A stretch of DNA of 64,000 nucleotides. It comes from Bradyrhizobium zhengyangense. Its GTDB lineage: Bacteria > Pseudomonadota > Alphaproteobacteria > Rhizobiales > Xanthobacteraceae. Position 1 is the stretch's first letter, and every line of letters starts with the position of its first letter. The notes under the pieces are model-generated. The model had not been told where the DNA came from, ran no database searches, and saw only the letters and a list, made by a program, of their open reading frames with translations. Of the stretch, positions 36,292 through 44,173 are shown piece after piece. Location of the stretch: NCBI RefSeq assembly GCF_022012435.1, contig NZ_JAKLUA010000004.1:1-64000 (forward strand), given 5' to 3'. A program made the translations under genes and the position numbers.

Positions 36292-37476
36292 ATGGTGAAA
36301 CCGGGAATCCTGATCGTTGCAGACGATGCCTCGCTTCGCGCGACGGTTGCCCGCTGGCTGATTCAGGCCGGCTACGCCGTCGAACTCGCCGAGAGCCCGA
36401 AGCGTGCGCACGAGGTCGTTGCAAAAGCTACCATCGCCCTGGCGATTGTGGCACCGCAGGGCTCGGGTATCGAACTCGCACACAAGCTTGAGGACGCGGT
36501 CGAGCACGTCATGTTTTTCGGGACGCCCGACAACATCGCTGCGGCCGGTGAACCGCCAGTCTCGTCGGATCTCTGCATCACGCTGCCATTGAGCGAGCAG
36601 GACGTGCTGGCCAAGGTCAAGTCCGTGCTGCGTCCGGTCGCGGCCCGCGAAGCGCCTTCCACCCCGCAGCTCCTCCGCTTCGAGGGCTATACGCTCGACG
36701 CCGGTGCACGCACCTGCCTCGACGCGCGGGGCAAGGAAATGACGCTGACCCGCGCGGAGTTTTCCCTGTTGCTGGCGTTCGCGCAAAACCCGGGCCGCGT
36801 GCTCTCGCGCGACGAACTCACGCGCGTCGTGACCGGTCGCGGCGCGGAGCCCGAAGACCGCAGTGTCGACGTGCTGATCTCGCGCCTGCGGCGCAAGATC
36901 GAGACGGACCCAAAAACACCGCGGCTCGTCGTGACCGTACCCGGCGAGGGTTACAGGTTCACCGCCCGACCGCAGGCCATCATCGCGCCCGATCAGCCTG
37001 CAACGGCCCAGTCGGCAGCGGTCCAGGCATCGGATGCACCTGCCCCGCCTTTCGATCGACAACGATCGAACAGATTGCCGGTGTTCGCTGTGGCTGCTGC
37101 GCTCGCCGTCGTACTGGTCATGACCGTCGTTGGGTGGAAGGAGTGGAGCAATCGGGAGGCCCTGAAACGAGATGCCCAGTCGCCGACGCTCGCGGCCTCG
37201 CCAGACTTGCGGCCTTCGCCAACGCCCTCGCAATCAACGACTTCGCGCGAAGAGCAGCGCGCGACCGTCTACAAGCGCATGGTCGCGGCGCTGCAGGACA
37301 ATCAATACACTTGGCGCACGGTCGAGCGACTGGCGATCCTGTCCGGCGTCGACGAGAGCGAGGCGCACGAAATATTGGCGGAACACCCGAACGAGGTCGT
37401 GCTCGGAAAATCGCAGGAGGGCAAGCTACTTGCTAAATTGGCCGGGCGCTCAGGCGCGGCGTCCGACTTGAAGTGA
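36292..37476 (+). CDS. Membrane-anchored OmpR-type regulator with degenerate receiver domain
   Basis: A 394-residue protein with an unusual build. Residues 5-115 resemble a response-regulator receiver (ILIVADDASLRATVARWLIQAGY). However, there is no Asp between residues 13 and 67, so the phospho-acceptor is gone, and the conserved Lys is replaced (TLPLS). Residues 128-226 form an OmpR/PhoB winged helix, including LTRAEFSLLLAFAQNPGRVLSRDEL, DVLISRLRRKIE and VPGEGYRF. A single membrane span follows at about 261-282. The last 70 residues, predicted periplasmic, contain a compact helical unit (YTWRTVERLAILSGVDESEAHEIL). It resembles ToxR/CadC-like one-component regulators fused to a pseudo-receiver. 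It probably binds the GTTTACA repeats upstream of its own gene and its neighbours. Confidence 0.82.
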   Translation: MVKPGILIVADDASLRATVARWLIQAGYAVELAESPKRAHEVVAKATIALAIVAPQGSGIELAHKLEDAVEHVMFFGTPDNIAAAGEPPVSSDLCITLPLSEQDVLAKVKSVLRPVAAREAPSTPQLLRFEGYTLDAGARTCLDARGKEMTLTRAEFSLLLAFAQNPGRVLSRDELTRVVTGRGAEPEDRSVDVLISRLRRKIETDPKTPRLVVTVPGEGYRFTARPQAIIAPDQPATAQSAAVQASDAPAPPFDRQRSNRLPVFAVAAALAVVLVMTVVGWKEWSNREALKRDAQSPTLAASPDLRPSPTPSQSTTSREEQRATVYKRMVAALQDNQYTWRTVERLAILSGVDESEAHEILAEHPNEVVLGKSQEGKLLAKLAGRSGAASDLK

Positions 37477-37538
37477 CAGACGTCGCGCGCTTTGCCGGCG
37501 GCGTCATTGATGATCGGTACATGGTATTCAAAGGAAAT

Positions 37539-37568
37539 CGGAGGCAACACGTTGGCGCGTTGCCTCCG
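37539..37568 (-). terminator. Intrinsic terminator of the 315-residue-class secreted gene
   Basis: CGGAGGCAAC and GTTGCCTCCG form a 10-bp stem; on the minus strand it is followed by ATTTCCTTT. It lies 21 bp beyond the stop at 37590 and also separates this gene from the convergent regulator gene. A related hairpin follows the paralogous gene at 45209. Confidence 0.75.
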
Positions 37569-37589
37569 CCTGCACAAGTCCCCGCGGCT

Positions 37590-38465
37590 TCATTTGGACT
37601 GATCCGCGGTCCGAACCGCGTCATTGTAGACGACCGGCGCCCAGGCGAAGGTGCCCAGCCCGCATTGGAGCCAGATCTTCTGGTAGCCGAGATAGAACAT
37701 GGCAACTTCTTCGACGTTGCGCGCGGCGGCCACTTTTCCGTCCGTCGCCAGATCCTGAATCATCTGCCGAAGCTCGGCGACCTTTGCGCGGTCATCGTTC
37801 GAGAGTTGGGCGTTGGGCAGCAATTCGTCGATTCCCGCTGCGAGTGCAGGAATGGCATCGGCCTGGCACTGCGGAGCAGCGGGCTGTGCACTGACAGCGG
37901 GTCTCGTTTGCGCGGTGACGCCGGCGCTGCTTGCATTGGCCACGTGCACCGGGAGATCGGCGGGGACGGCTACCGGCACCGGAACGGCGACCGGGGGCGT
38001 CAGGATCACGATCGGACCGTGGCCCTTATCTGAATCATCATCGTCCTTCTTCTGCTTCGGCGGACACTTGTACGGATTGAGCGGGCAGACATTGTCGACG
38101 CCGGGACCAGGCTTGTAGGGCGGCGGCGGCAATTCCGAGACCGGGATCTGCGGCGGCTTCATCGTCGGGCTCCCGACGGGAAGCTTCGACACCGGGATCT
38201 CGGCCCTACCGTCGAGTGAAGTCTTCGCCTGGCCCGGCGGAATTTTCATCGGCACCTCGGGCGCAGGGGGGGTGGGTTTCTTGGGGGCCAACACATGAAC
38301 GGCGTCCTGGCTCGCCTGCACGCCGGTTGTTGGGTGAAGTTGCCCGGCGATGTGCGGGCTGACGCCACCAAAGACCTGCGACGGCAAGGCCGCTGCCGGG
38401 GTGGCGGCGGAAGCGATGGTGGTGACACCGAGGGCAATCGCCATAAGGGTCGAAGTGCGTAACAT
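37590..38465 (-). CDS. Secreted Pro/Val-rich protein, paralogue B
   Basis: A 291-residue exported protein. The start at ATG 38465 has GGAGACA upstream and gives signal peptide MLRTSTLMAIALGVTTIASAATPAAA, with mature start LPSQVFGG. The middle is proline-rich with a Lys/Asp-rich stretch and a VPVPVAVPADLP repeat; a Cys pair lies in CPLNPYKC. The last 90 residues form a conserved domain: IPALAAGIDELLPNAQLS, then DLATDGKVAAARNVEE, then LGYQKIWLQCGLGTF. This domain recurs in the protein at 45209-46075, so the two are paralogues. Function unknown; a cell-envelope role is suggested by the secretion signal only. Confidence 0.78.
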   Translation of the reverse strand: MLRTSTLMAIALGVTTIASAATPAAALPSQVFGGVSPHIAGQLHPTTGVQASQDAVHVLAPKKPTPPAPEVPMKIPPGQAKTSLDGRAEIPVSKLPVGSPTMKPPQIPVSELPPPPYKPGPGVDNVCPLNPYKCPPKQKKDDDDSDKGHGPIVILTPPVAVPVPVAVPADLPVHVANASSAGVTAQTRPAVSAQPAAPQCQADAIPALAAGIDELLPNAQLSNDDRAKVAELRQMIQDLATDGKVAAARNVEEVAMFYLGYQKIWLQCGLGTFAWAPVVYNDAVRTADQSK

Positions 38466-38526
38466 GACTGTCTCCAGGGTTGGTTCGCGGCGGTTGAACA
38501 TCCGGAGCTCACCGCCGTCGGGATGG

Positions 38527-38632
38527 GATGTGACCATTCACACCTGCACATCTGTACTCCCGCCACATCACGCCGTTCACGAGATTCCCAAGCGTTTACA
38601 GGTGTTTACACCATGTTAACCGGCCGTTTACG
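38527..38632 (-). promoter_or_regulatory. Upstream module B: palindrome plus GTTTACA repeats
   Basis: GATGTGA-CCAT-TCACACC at 38527-38544, then GTTTACA at 38594, GTTTACA at 38604 and GTTTACG at 38626 (spacings 10 and 22). It lies 61 bp upstream of the secreted gene starting at 38465. No divergent gene is present here: between 38633 and the terminator at 38759 I see nothing coding. Confidence 0.72.
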
Positions 38633-38758
38633 CACCAGCTCGCCGCTTTGGCTCACGGCCGCGGAGGCGGGCTGCGTCCTGCCCTCTGAATGCTCTCCAT
38701 GTCGTGAGGCGCAGATCGTCGTGTGGTGTCCGCCGGCAGGATCGGAGGCACGAAAAGA

Positions 38759-38786
38759 AACAGGCCGCCCAATGAGGCGGCCTGTT
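38759..38786 (-). terminator. Intrinsic terminator of the Cys-repeat secreted gene
   Basis: AACAGGCCGCC and GGCGGCCTGTT form a perfect 11-bp stem; on the minus strand TTTCTTTT follows directly. It is the clearest rho-independent terminator in the window, about 60 bp beyond the stop at 38847. Confidence 0.85.
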
Positions 38787-38846
38787 CTCTGCCGATGATG
38801 ATCTGATCCAGCGCCCGAACGAGCGACACGTGCCAACACGCTGCCG

Positions 38847-39116
38847 TTACCCGTTGGGCCAGCAGTACTTGCCCTCGTAGCCCAGATGGGTTCCGGCCGG
38901 ACAAGCACGCGGACGATTGGGCCAGCAATATTTGCCCTCGTAGCCGGCATGCGTGCCCGGAGGACACGACAGCGCAGCCTCGATGATGTTCGCCCCGATC
39001 GACAGCGAAACGCCGTCGAACGGGGAAGCGGTGGCAACTCCGGTCGAGATGGCGAGAGCCAGAGCGCTTCCAGCGAGAAGCAACTTCGCGTTCGAGAGGA
39101 TTGATTTGCGGGACAT
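38847..39116 (-). CDS. Small secreted protein with two Cys-containing repeats
   Basis: An 89-residue exported protein with signal peptide MSRKSILSNAKLLLAGSALALAISTGVATA. The mature part ends in two near-identical units: CPPGTHAGYEGKYCWPN and CPAGTHLGYEGKYCWPN. Each holds two Cys, a GTHxGYEGKYCW core and probably one disulfide. The DNA is also tandemly duplicated (about 38850-38905 and 38910-38960), pointing to recent internal duplication. The start at 39116 has AAAGGAGATCGTC upstream. It belongs to the group of module-controlled secreted genes. I do not recognise the family; the repeat resembles a small extracellular binding unit, but no ligand can be named. Confidence 0.78.
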   Translation of the reverse strand: MSRKSILSNAKLLLAGSALALAISTGVATASPFDGVSLSIGANIIEAALSCPPGTHAGYEGKYCWPNRPRACPAGTHLGYEGKYCWPNG

Positions 39117-39179
39117 GACGATCTCCTTTGGTTGGTTCGAGATGGGTTGAGCATCCGGGGCTCGCGGCCCGTTGGGATG

Positions 39180-39274
39180 GATGTGAACATTCACACCATG
39201 CCCATCTGTCATCGGGCCCGGCTTCGAAGTTCGCCAGATTTGCGAGCTTTTACTGCCGTTTACATGCGGTTCAC
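39180..39274 (-). promoter_or_regulatory. Upstream module C: palindrome plus GTTTACA repeats
   Basis: GATGTGA-ACAT-TCACACC at 39180-39197, then TTTTACT (39248), GTTTACA (39258) and GGTTCAC (39268) at ten-base spacing. It lies 63 bp upstream of the Cys-repeat gene and 115 bp upstream of the divergent hydrolase gene at 39390. Confidence 0.72.
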
Positions 39275-39389
39275 TGGCCATTAACGCGCCCCGCGAAACC
39301 ACCGTCGGCCTGGAATGACTACCGCCTGCGCAAGACCCGTGCACAATGCGGCCGTGCCACGTGGACCTTTGCAGAAGGACAACGCCGTG

Positions 39390-40544
39390 ATGGGTGCCCG
39401 CCTTGCGATCCTGCTTGCGACGTTCGTCTGCATGGCGGCCTCGCCCGCATGGTCCGACGATCTCACGGAGACGCCTGTGTCGTTTCCCGTCACCATCGGG
39501 GCGAATACGGTTCGTCTGGAGGGGCTCGTCGTGAAAAGGTCCGACGCCCAGGGCCGGTTACCGATCGCCCTCTTTACCAACGGCGGCGCAGCAACCGCGA
39601 CGGCCGGAGCGACCGTGACCACGGCAACCTACGCACATAACGCGCGGGACATGGCGCGACGTGGGTGGCTGGCGGTCGTCTTGATAAGGCGCGGCTTTGG
39701 CAGCTCCGAAGGCCCGAAACCGACACCGGTCGCGTGCCAGCCAGCTTCATTCGACGCATGGGCGACCACGGCGGCGGACGATCTGCAGTCAACCATCGGT
39801 GACATTTCGCAACGGCCCGACGCCGACGCTAGCAGAGTGATTGTAATCGGATCCGAAATAGCGGGCGTCGCGGCCGTGGCGCTGTCCGCGCGCAACCCGC
39901 GCGGACTCCTTGGAGTCGTTTCAATCTCGGGCGGGCTTCAGTCTGAATCGAACTGCCCGATGAATGACGTCCTGATCGACGGATACAGGAAATTCGGGAG
40001 CACGAGCCGCGTACCGAACCTCTGGATCTATTCCAAGAGCGACAAGATATTCGGCCCCGATCTTGCCGAGCGTTTGCACACCGCATTTCTCGACGCCGGC
40101 GGCGATGTCAAATTCGTCATGTTCTTCCACGACGGCGACGTGGGCACCCCCATCTTCGGCCAGGCGACCCGGGCCTGGTATGTGCAAATGGATGGCTTCC
40201 TGCGGGCAAGAAACCTGCCGACCTGGGGAATGACGGACGTGAAGGATGTGATCGACAGACTGAAAATTACGGACAGGATCGAACGAGAGAATCTTCAAGG
40301 GTTTCTCGTGCAATATTATTCGGCACCGGGCGAAAAGGCGCTCGCCTTCTCGCCGACCTTGCAAGCGGCATGGGTCCGTCCCCAAAACAAGCTCGGCGCT
40401 GAGCCGCGCCTGCCGGTGACCTATCAAATCAGCTCCAAAAGCCTGGACGACGCTCGCAGCGGCGCCCTGGCGACTTGCCAGAAAGCCGCACAGGACTGCG
40501 CCATCGTCATGGAGAACTTTCATTGGATCGGGGAAGAACGATGA
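39390..40544 (+). CDS. Secreted alpha/beta-hydrolase-like protein, apparently without catalytic residues
   Basis: A 384-residue exported protein with signal peptide MGARLAILLATFVCMAASPAWS. It is paralogous to the next gene over nearly its whole length (ARRGWLAV, the RxGxG region, SARNPRGLLGVVSISGG, FLRARNLPTW). Aligned to that neighbour, the nucleophile elbow GGSAGG reads GSEIAG, with Glu156 in place of Ser. The catalytic His position is Val251. Asp218 remains. It is therefore probably a non-catalytic homologue, or uses other residues. The stop overlaps the next start (ATGA), so the two proteins are made together and may form a complex. Confidence 0.78.
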   Translation: MGARLAILLATFVCMAASPAWSDDLTETPVSFPVTIGANTVRLEGLVVKRSDAQGRLPIALFTNGGAATATAGATVTTATYAHNARDMARRGWLAVVLIRRGFGSSEGPKPTPVACQPASFDAWATTAADDLQSTIGDISQRPDADASRVIVIGSEIAGVAAVALSARNPRGLLGVVSISGGLQSESNCPMNDVLIDGYRKFGSTSRVPNLWIYSKSDKIFGPDLAERLHTAFLDAGGDVKFVMFFHDGDVGTPIFGQATRAWYVQMDGFLRARNLPTWGMTDVKDVIDRLKITDRIERENLQGFLVQYYSAPGEKALAFSPTLQAAWVRPQNKLGAEPRLPVTYQISSKSLDDARSGALATCQKAAQDCAIVMENFHWIGEER

Positions 40545-41683
40545 TTGGCGAGCGAAAGTCCGAGCGGGCCGCAACATCGCAGCTCTGCGCCAAGGCAATT
40601 ACCGTAGCGATCGCCCTGTCGATCGGGATGGTGACATCGGCGATATCAGGTGACCTGGTTCAGGAACGGCAATATCTGCGCGTCAATATCGGAGGCAAGG
40701 ACGTCCGTCTGGAAGCGCTGTTTGTCAAACGCGCCGATGCCAGGGGACGATTGCCGATTGTCTTCTTCAATCACGGCAGGCCCGCCTATCGTGAAATGAC
40801 GTTGGATCAAAGTCTCACCGTCAACGATCCCGGCATCAATCTGTTGGCTGACATGGCACGGCGGGGCTGGCTCGCCGTGGCGATCCATCGGCGCGGGTAC
40901 GGACTATCCGACGGTCCGGCCCAGGCGGATTCGTCATGTGCAGCGGATGCATTCATGGCGTGGATGAATGCGGACGCCGACGATATCGAAGCATCAATCG
41001 GAGTCGTCGCGAAGCGGCCAGATGCCGATCCAACAAGAATGATTGCGGTGGGTGGATCGGCAGGCGGCGCAGCCTCCGTCGCGCTGGGCGCGCGGAACCT
41101 TCCAGGTCTCGCGGCCGTCGTCAACATCGCCGGCGGCGAGCATTGGGCCGGCTGCGCGGCCGTGCGCGAATCCATTCCCGTCGATTTCAGGAACCTCGGC
41201 GCGCGGAGCCACACTCCTAATCTCTGGCTGTTTGCGAAGAATGATCTCAATCATCCGCCCGATCAGATCGAGGTCATGCGGTCGTCATTTGCTGGAGCCG
41301 GAGCCGATCTCAAGCTCGTACTGCTCGAGCCGATCGGCGAGGACGGGCATACCGGGATGTATTCGATCGTCGGTCGAACGCAGTGGCTGGTGGAGCTCGA
41401 CAGTTTTCTCAGGGCGCACAATCTTCCGACCTGGCCGATCTTCAACGTGGACGTCGTGCTGCAGAAACTGCAGTGGCCGCAGTCGTTGCGCGCCTATGTA
41501 CAGGCCTATCTGGCCGCTCCAGGCGAAAAGGCCTTGGCGCGAACGCCCGGAAAACAGAATGCCTCATACCAGAGCGCGCTCACTCTCGACGACGCGCGCA
41601 AGCTCGCCCTGGACGCCTGTCAACGAAAGGGCGAGCCTTGCGTGATCGTGATGGAAGACGATCGCTGGACTGGATCGCTATGA
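40541..41683 (+). CDS. Secreted alpha/beta hydrolase, dienelactone-hydrolase-like
   Basis: A 380-residue hydrolase with an N-terminal hydrophobic export signal (AITVAIALSIGMVTSAISG). The catalytic triad is visible: Ser173 in VGGSAGGAAS, Asp235 in FAKNDLNH and His270 in EDGHTGMYS. The strand-turn RRGWLAVAIHRRGYGLSDGP is typical of prolyl-oligopeptidase or dienelactone-hydrolase relatives. A C-terminal extension of about 90 residues follows the fold, with APGEKALARTPG, and is shared with the preceding paralogue. GGGAAGAACG precedes the start, and ATGA couples it to that gene. The substrate is unknown. Confidence 0.82.
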   Translation: MIGERKSERAATSQLCAKAITVAIALSIGMVTSAISGDLVQERQYLRVNIGGKDVRLEALFVKRADARGRLPIVFFNHGRPAYREMTLDQSLTVNDPGINLLADMARRGWLAVAIHRRGYGLSDGPAQADSSCAADAFMAWMNADADDIEASIGVVAKRPDADPTRMIAVGGSAGGAASVALGARNLPGLAAVVNIAGGEHWAGCAAVRESIPVDFRNLGARSHTPNLWLFAKNDLNHPPDQIEVMRSSFAGAGADLKLVLLEPIGEDGHTGMYSIVGRTQWLVELDSFLRAHNLPTWPIFNVDVVLQKLQWPQSLRAYVQAYLAAPGEKALARTPGKQNASYQSALTLDDARKLALDACQRKGEPCVIVMEDDRWTGSL

Positions 41684-41713
41684 GCAAGACCCCACCAGTC
41701 GAGGTTAGAAAGG

Positions 41714-41902
41714 TCACTTCTTCTTCCTGGGGGGAGGCGGGTACATTCTCGGATGCGCCGATGTAATCGGATGATAGTGCGTATAGACCTGTTCGTTGCG
41801 GGCGCCGAAAACCTGCGAGGGGAACGCGGACGCCGGGCTGACGGCAGAGCTCATCGCTGCAATTGCAAGTGCGATCGTCAAGAGGATGGAAGCGCGGAAC
41901 AT
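41714..41902 (-). CDS. Very small secreted protein D
   Basis: A 62-residue protein: signal peptide MFRASILLTIALAIAAMSSAVSPASA, then a mature peptide of 36 residues starting FPSQVFGARN and ending in PPPPRKKK. The mature N-terminus FPSQVFG matches LPSQVFG of the 37590-38465 protein, and the leader AGGAGACAGTC before the ATG is the same as there. The mature peptide is rich in His, Tyr and Pro and has a basic tail. Upstream only a decayed copy of the palindrome is found, and no GTTTACA repeats. Function unknown. Confidence 0.65.
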   Translation of the reverse strand: MFRASILLTIALAIAAMSSAVSPASAFPSQVFGARNEQVYTHYHPITSAHPRMYPPPPRKKK

Positions 41903-41940
41903 GACTGTCTCCTGTTAATATGAGGTGATTGAGCATGGCG

Positions 41941-41960
41941 GATGTGAGCATTGGCATTTG
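41941..41960 (-). promoter_or_regulatory. Decayed upstream palindrome D
   Basis: GATGTGA-GCAT at 41941-41951 keeps the left half of the module palindrome, but the right half is degenerate (TGGCATT) and the GTTTACA repeats are missing. The stop of the next minus-strand gene lies only about 40 bp further, so the module appears cut short. Confidence 0.5.
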
Positions 41961-41982
41961 CGGCCCAACACCTGCCATGGCC

Positions 41983-42201
41983 TTAGCGGTCGCCGCCGGG
42001 CCGGGGCGGCATCAGGCAGTTGTGAGTCTCGCAATACTGCGGAGCCACTTTCAGCTGGCGTGGCGGCAGCGGCAACTGCTGGCCCTGAACCTCGACCGGG
42101 TGCAGCATCGTGCCTGCGTGCGGAAATGCCGACGCCGGAGCGACAGAGCCAAGCGACGCAACACCGAGTGCGATCGCCAGCAAACATTGAGTGCGCAACA
42201 T
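41983..42201 (-). CDS. Small secreted protein E
   Basis: A 72-residue protein. Signal peptide MLRTQCLLAIALGVASLGSVAPASA is clearly of the same type as those of the other secreted genes here (MLRTSTxLAIAL). The mature peptide starts FPHAGTMLHPVEVQGQQ and holds one Cys pair in YCETHNC, perhaps a disulfide. CAGGAGGTCATC precedes the ATG at 42201. It is upstream of gene D on the same strand and may be co-transcribed with it. Function unknown. Confidence 0.7.
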   Translation of the reverse strand: MLRTQCLLAIALGVASLGSVAPASAFPHAGTMLHPVEVQGQQLPLPPRQLKVAPQYCETHNCLMPPRPGGDR

Positions 42202-42259
42202 GATGACCTCCTGGGGTACGGAATGGATGAGCATCCGGGCTCGCGACCGGTCTGCACGG

Positions 42260-42364
42260 GATGTGAATGTTCACACCTGCACATCAGTCACTCGGCCACC
42301 GCCCAAGTTCAGGGTATTGCGCAGCGTTTGCGGCCGTTTACATCGCGTTTTCAGCCTGTTTACA
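42260..42364 (-). promoter_or_regulatory. Upstream module E: palindrome plus GTTTACA repeats
   Basis: GATGTGA-ATGT-TCACACC at 42260-42277, then GTTTGCG (42326), GTTTACA (42336) and GTTTACA (42358), spacings 10 and 22. It lies 58 bp upstream of secreted gene E and 31 bp upstream of the divergent hydrolase start at 42396, so both may respond. Confidence 0.72.
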
Positions 42365-42395
42365 GGACATCTGTGCCGCCACCCCAGAGGCCGTG

Positions 42396-43694
42396 ATGAT
42401 CCCAACGCATTCGCTTCACCTGAACCGGTTCGCCGCCGTCACCGCCGTGGCCATCCTGTGGTGTGCCATTTCGCCGCTTCCCTTTGAAGGAACACTCATG
42501 GCGTTTGCACAGAATGACGCTTCCCGGCCGACGGAAGCTCCGCTGCGAAAAATCATCGCGGATTTGCAGCAGGGAGCTCCCGATACCGGCAGCATGGAGC
42601 CGGAGCTGGGCTCTGCCGTGCAGGCGCAGGCCGCGGCGATCGCGGGATTGCTCCAATCGCTCGGCCGCGTTCAGCAGCTCGAATTCGCGGGCACCGAGAA
42701 CGGCACTGATATCTACGAGGTGACGTTCGAACGCGGCGCCGCCAGCTGGCGGATCCGCATGGCGCCGACCGGCAAGATCGCGGGCCTGCTGTTCAAACCA
42801 GTCGCGGCTCCCGAAACCAGGGGCGACGACGTTGCCATGGACGGCCTGTCGGGGACGTTGCTCAAGCCCAGGGATGTCGAGCACCCGCCGGTCGTGCTGC
42901 TCATCGGCGGCTCCGGCCCGACCGACCGGAACGGCAACCAGGGCGGCACGGGTCCCGGCGAACTACGGCAGCTTGCCGAACAGCTCGCCGAAAAGGGCAT
43001 CGCGTCGCTGCGCTACGACAAGCGCGCCGTCGGACGCAGTGCCGTCGCCGGCCTTCGCGAGGAAGATTTTGTGCTCAACTCCTTCGTCGACGATGCCGTC
43101 ACCTGGCTTGATTGGCTGCGACGGCGCCCCGATCTCGGACCCCGCATCATCGCCGGGCACAGCGAAGGCGGCGTGATCGCCCTGCTCGCTGCCAAACGCA
43201 CCTCTGTTGCCGGCATCGTACTGCTCGCCACGCCCGGCAGGAAGCTCGGCGACGTCATCCGGGAGCAGTTGCAGGGATTTAGGATGGATGCTGCGCTCCA
43301 GAGCGAGGCGTCGACTATTTTGGCCACACTCGAGCGAGGTGAGTTGGTCCCCAACGTGAGCCCGGCTCTGCACGCACTGTTCAGGCCGAGCATACAGCGC
43401 TACATGATTTCCGAACTGGCGATCGACCCGGTGACAGAGATCAAAACTCTGACCTTGCCGGTGATGATCGTCTCCGGCGGGCACGATCTTCAGATCAGCT
43501 CCGCGGACGCCGACGCGCTATCCGCCGAACGCCCCGACGCGATTTGTCTCACCATTTCTGGTATGAATCACGTGCTGAAGATGGCGCCAGCGGATCGCGC
43601 AAGCCAGCAGGACGCATATTCGAACCCGAATCTCCCGCTCGCTCCCGGCCTCAGCGATGCAATTGCGAACTTCGTTCAGCAATCGGCGCGCTGA
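42396..43694 (+). CDS. Exported alpha/beta hydrolase with N-terminal DUF3887-like domain
   Basis: A 432-residue protein with an N-terminal export signal or anchor (FAAVTAVAILWCAISPLPFEG). Residues about 45-140 form a small NTF2-like domain (LQSLGRVQQLEFAGTENGTDIYEVTFERG), often found before hydrolases of this type. The hydrolase follows: LLIGGSGPTDRNGN, then ASLRYDKRAVGRS, nucleophile elbow GHSEGGVIAL, SGGHDLQI and the catalytic His in SGMNHVLK. The family includes peptidase-S9/BAAT-like YjhE and acyl-peptide hydrolase relatives. The start at 42396 follows CCAGAGG. It is divergent from secreted gene E across module E. Confidence 0.82.
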   Translation: MIPTHSLHLNRFAAVTAVAILWCAISPLPFEGTLMAFAQNDASRPTEAPLRKIIADLQQGAPDTGSMEPELGSAVQAQAAAIAGLLQSLGRVQQLEFAGTENGTDIYEVTFERGAASWRIRMAPTGKIAGLLFKPVAAPETRGDDVAMDGLSGTLLKPRDVEHPPVVLLIGGSGPTDRNGNQGGTGPGELRQLAEQLAEKGIASLRYDKRAVGRSAVAGLREEDFVLNSFVDDAVTWLDWLRRRPDLGPRIIAGHSEGGVIALLAAKRTSVAGIVLLATPGRKLGDVIREQLQGFRMDAALQSEASTILATLERGELVPNVSPALHALFRPSIQRYMISELAIDPVTEIKTLTLPVMIVSGGHDLQISSADADALSAERPDAICLTISGMNHVLKMAPADRASQQDAYSNPNLPLAPGLSDAIANFVQQSAR

Positions 43695-43768
43695 TTAGCC
43701 AAGGTTTGAATCCAGGTGCCGGACATGAACAGCATAGGCAGCGCTGCCAGCATGCAAATGGAGGAAAC

Positions 43769-44173
43769 ATGAGGCGATTTGTGGTGTTCGCAGTCCTGTT
43801 TCCGCCGCTCGCATTCATCGTTGCGTTCTGGGGAATGCTGCAAATCCTGAACTGGGCATTGGGCGAGAAAGGCACGGCAGACTATGGTCAATTGGTGCTC
43901 CTGCCGCTGGCCTATATGCTCGCACTGCTGCCGGCGCTGCTGACAGCCGTGGTGGACGATGTCCTGGCAAGGAGAAACATAAGGTATCGCATCCTTTGGA
44001 CGGCGTTCGCCGGGTATGTGTTCATCTTCACGCCGCTGTTGGCGGCGCTGCTGACCGGCTCAATTCACGGGCCCCACCTCTTTCTGTTTGGAATCATCGG
44101 CGCGGTGCCCGCGGCCATCTGCTCATGGCTGACAGGAAGAACAACACCCGTGCCACGCGGCACGACGTCCTAG
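43769..44173 (+). CDS. Small inner-membrane protein of unknown function
   Basis: A 134-residue protein with four predicted spans: FVVFAVLFPPLAFIVAFWGML, LVLLPLAYMLALLPALLTAV, ILWTAFAGYVFIFTPLLAAL and FLFGIIGAVPAAICSWL. GGAGG sits close before the ATG at 43769. The sequence looks like a conserved rhizobial hypothetical family; no catalytic residues are apparent. It follows the hydrolase gene by 74 bp. Its stop TAG overlaps the stop of the convergent gene through a shared CTAG. Confidence 0.72.
   Translation: MRRFVVFAVLFPPLAFIVAFWGMLQILNWALGEKGTADYGQLVLLPLAYMLALLPALLTAVVDDVLARRNIRYRILWTAFAGYVFIFTPLLAALLTGSIHGPHLFLFGIIGAVPAAICSWLTGRTTPVPRGTTS

Noticed and set aside
38850..38965. CRISPR-like array in the repeated DNA
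   Set aside because: Only two copies, directly explained by two coding repeats in the secreted protein; no spacers and no cas genes.
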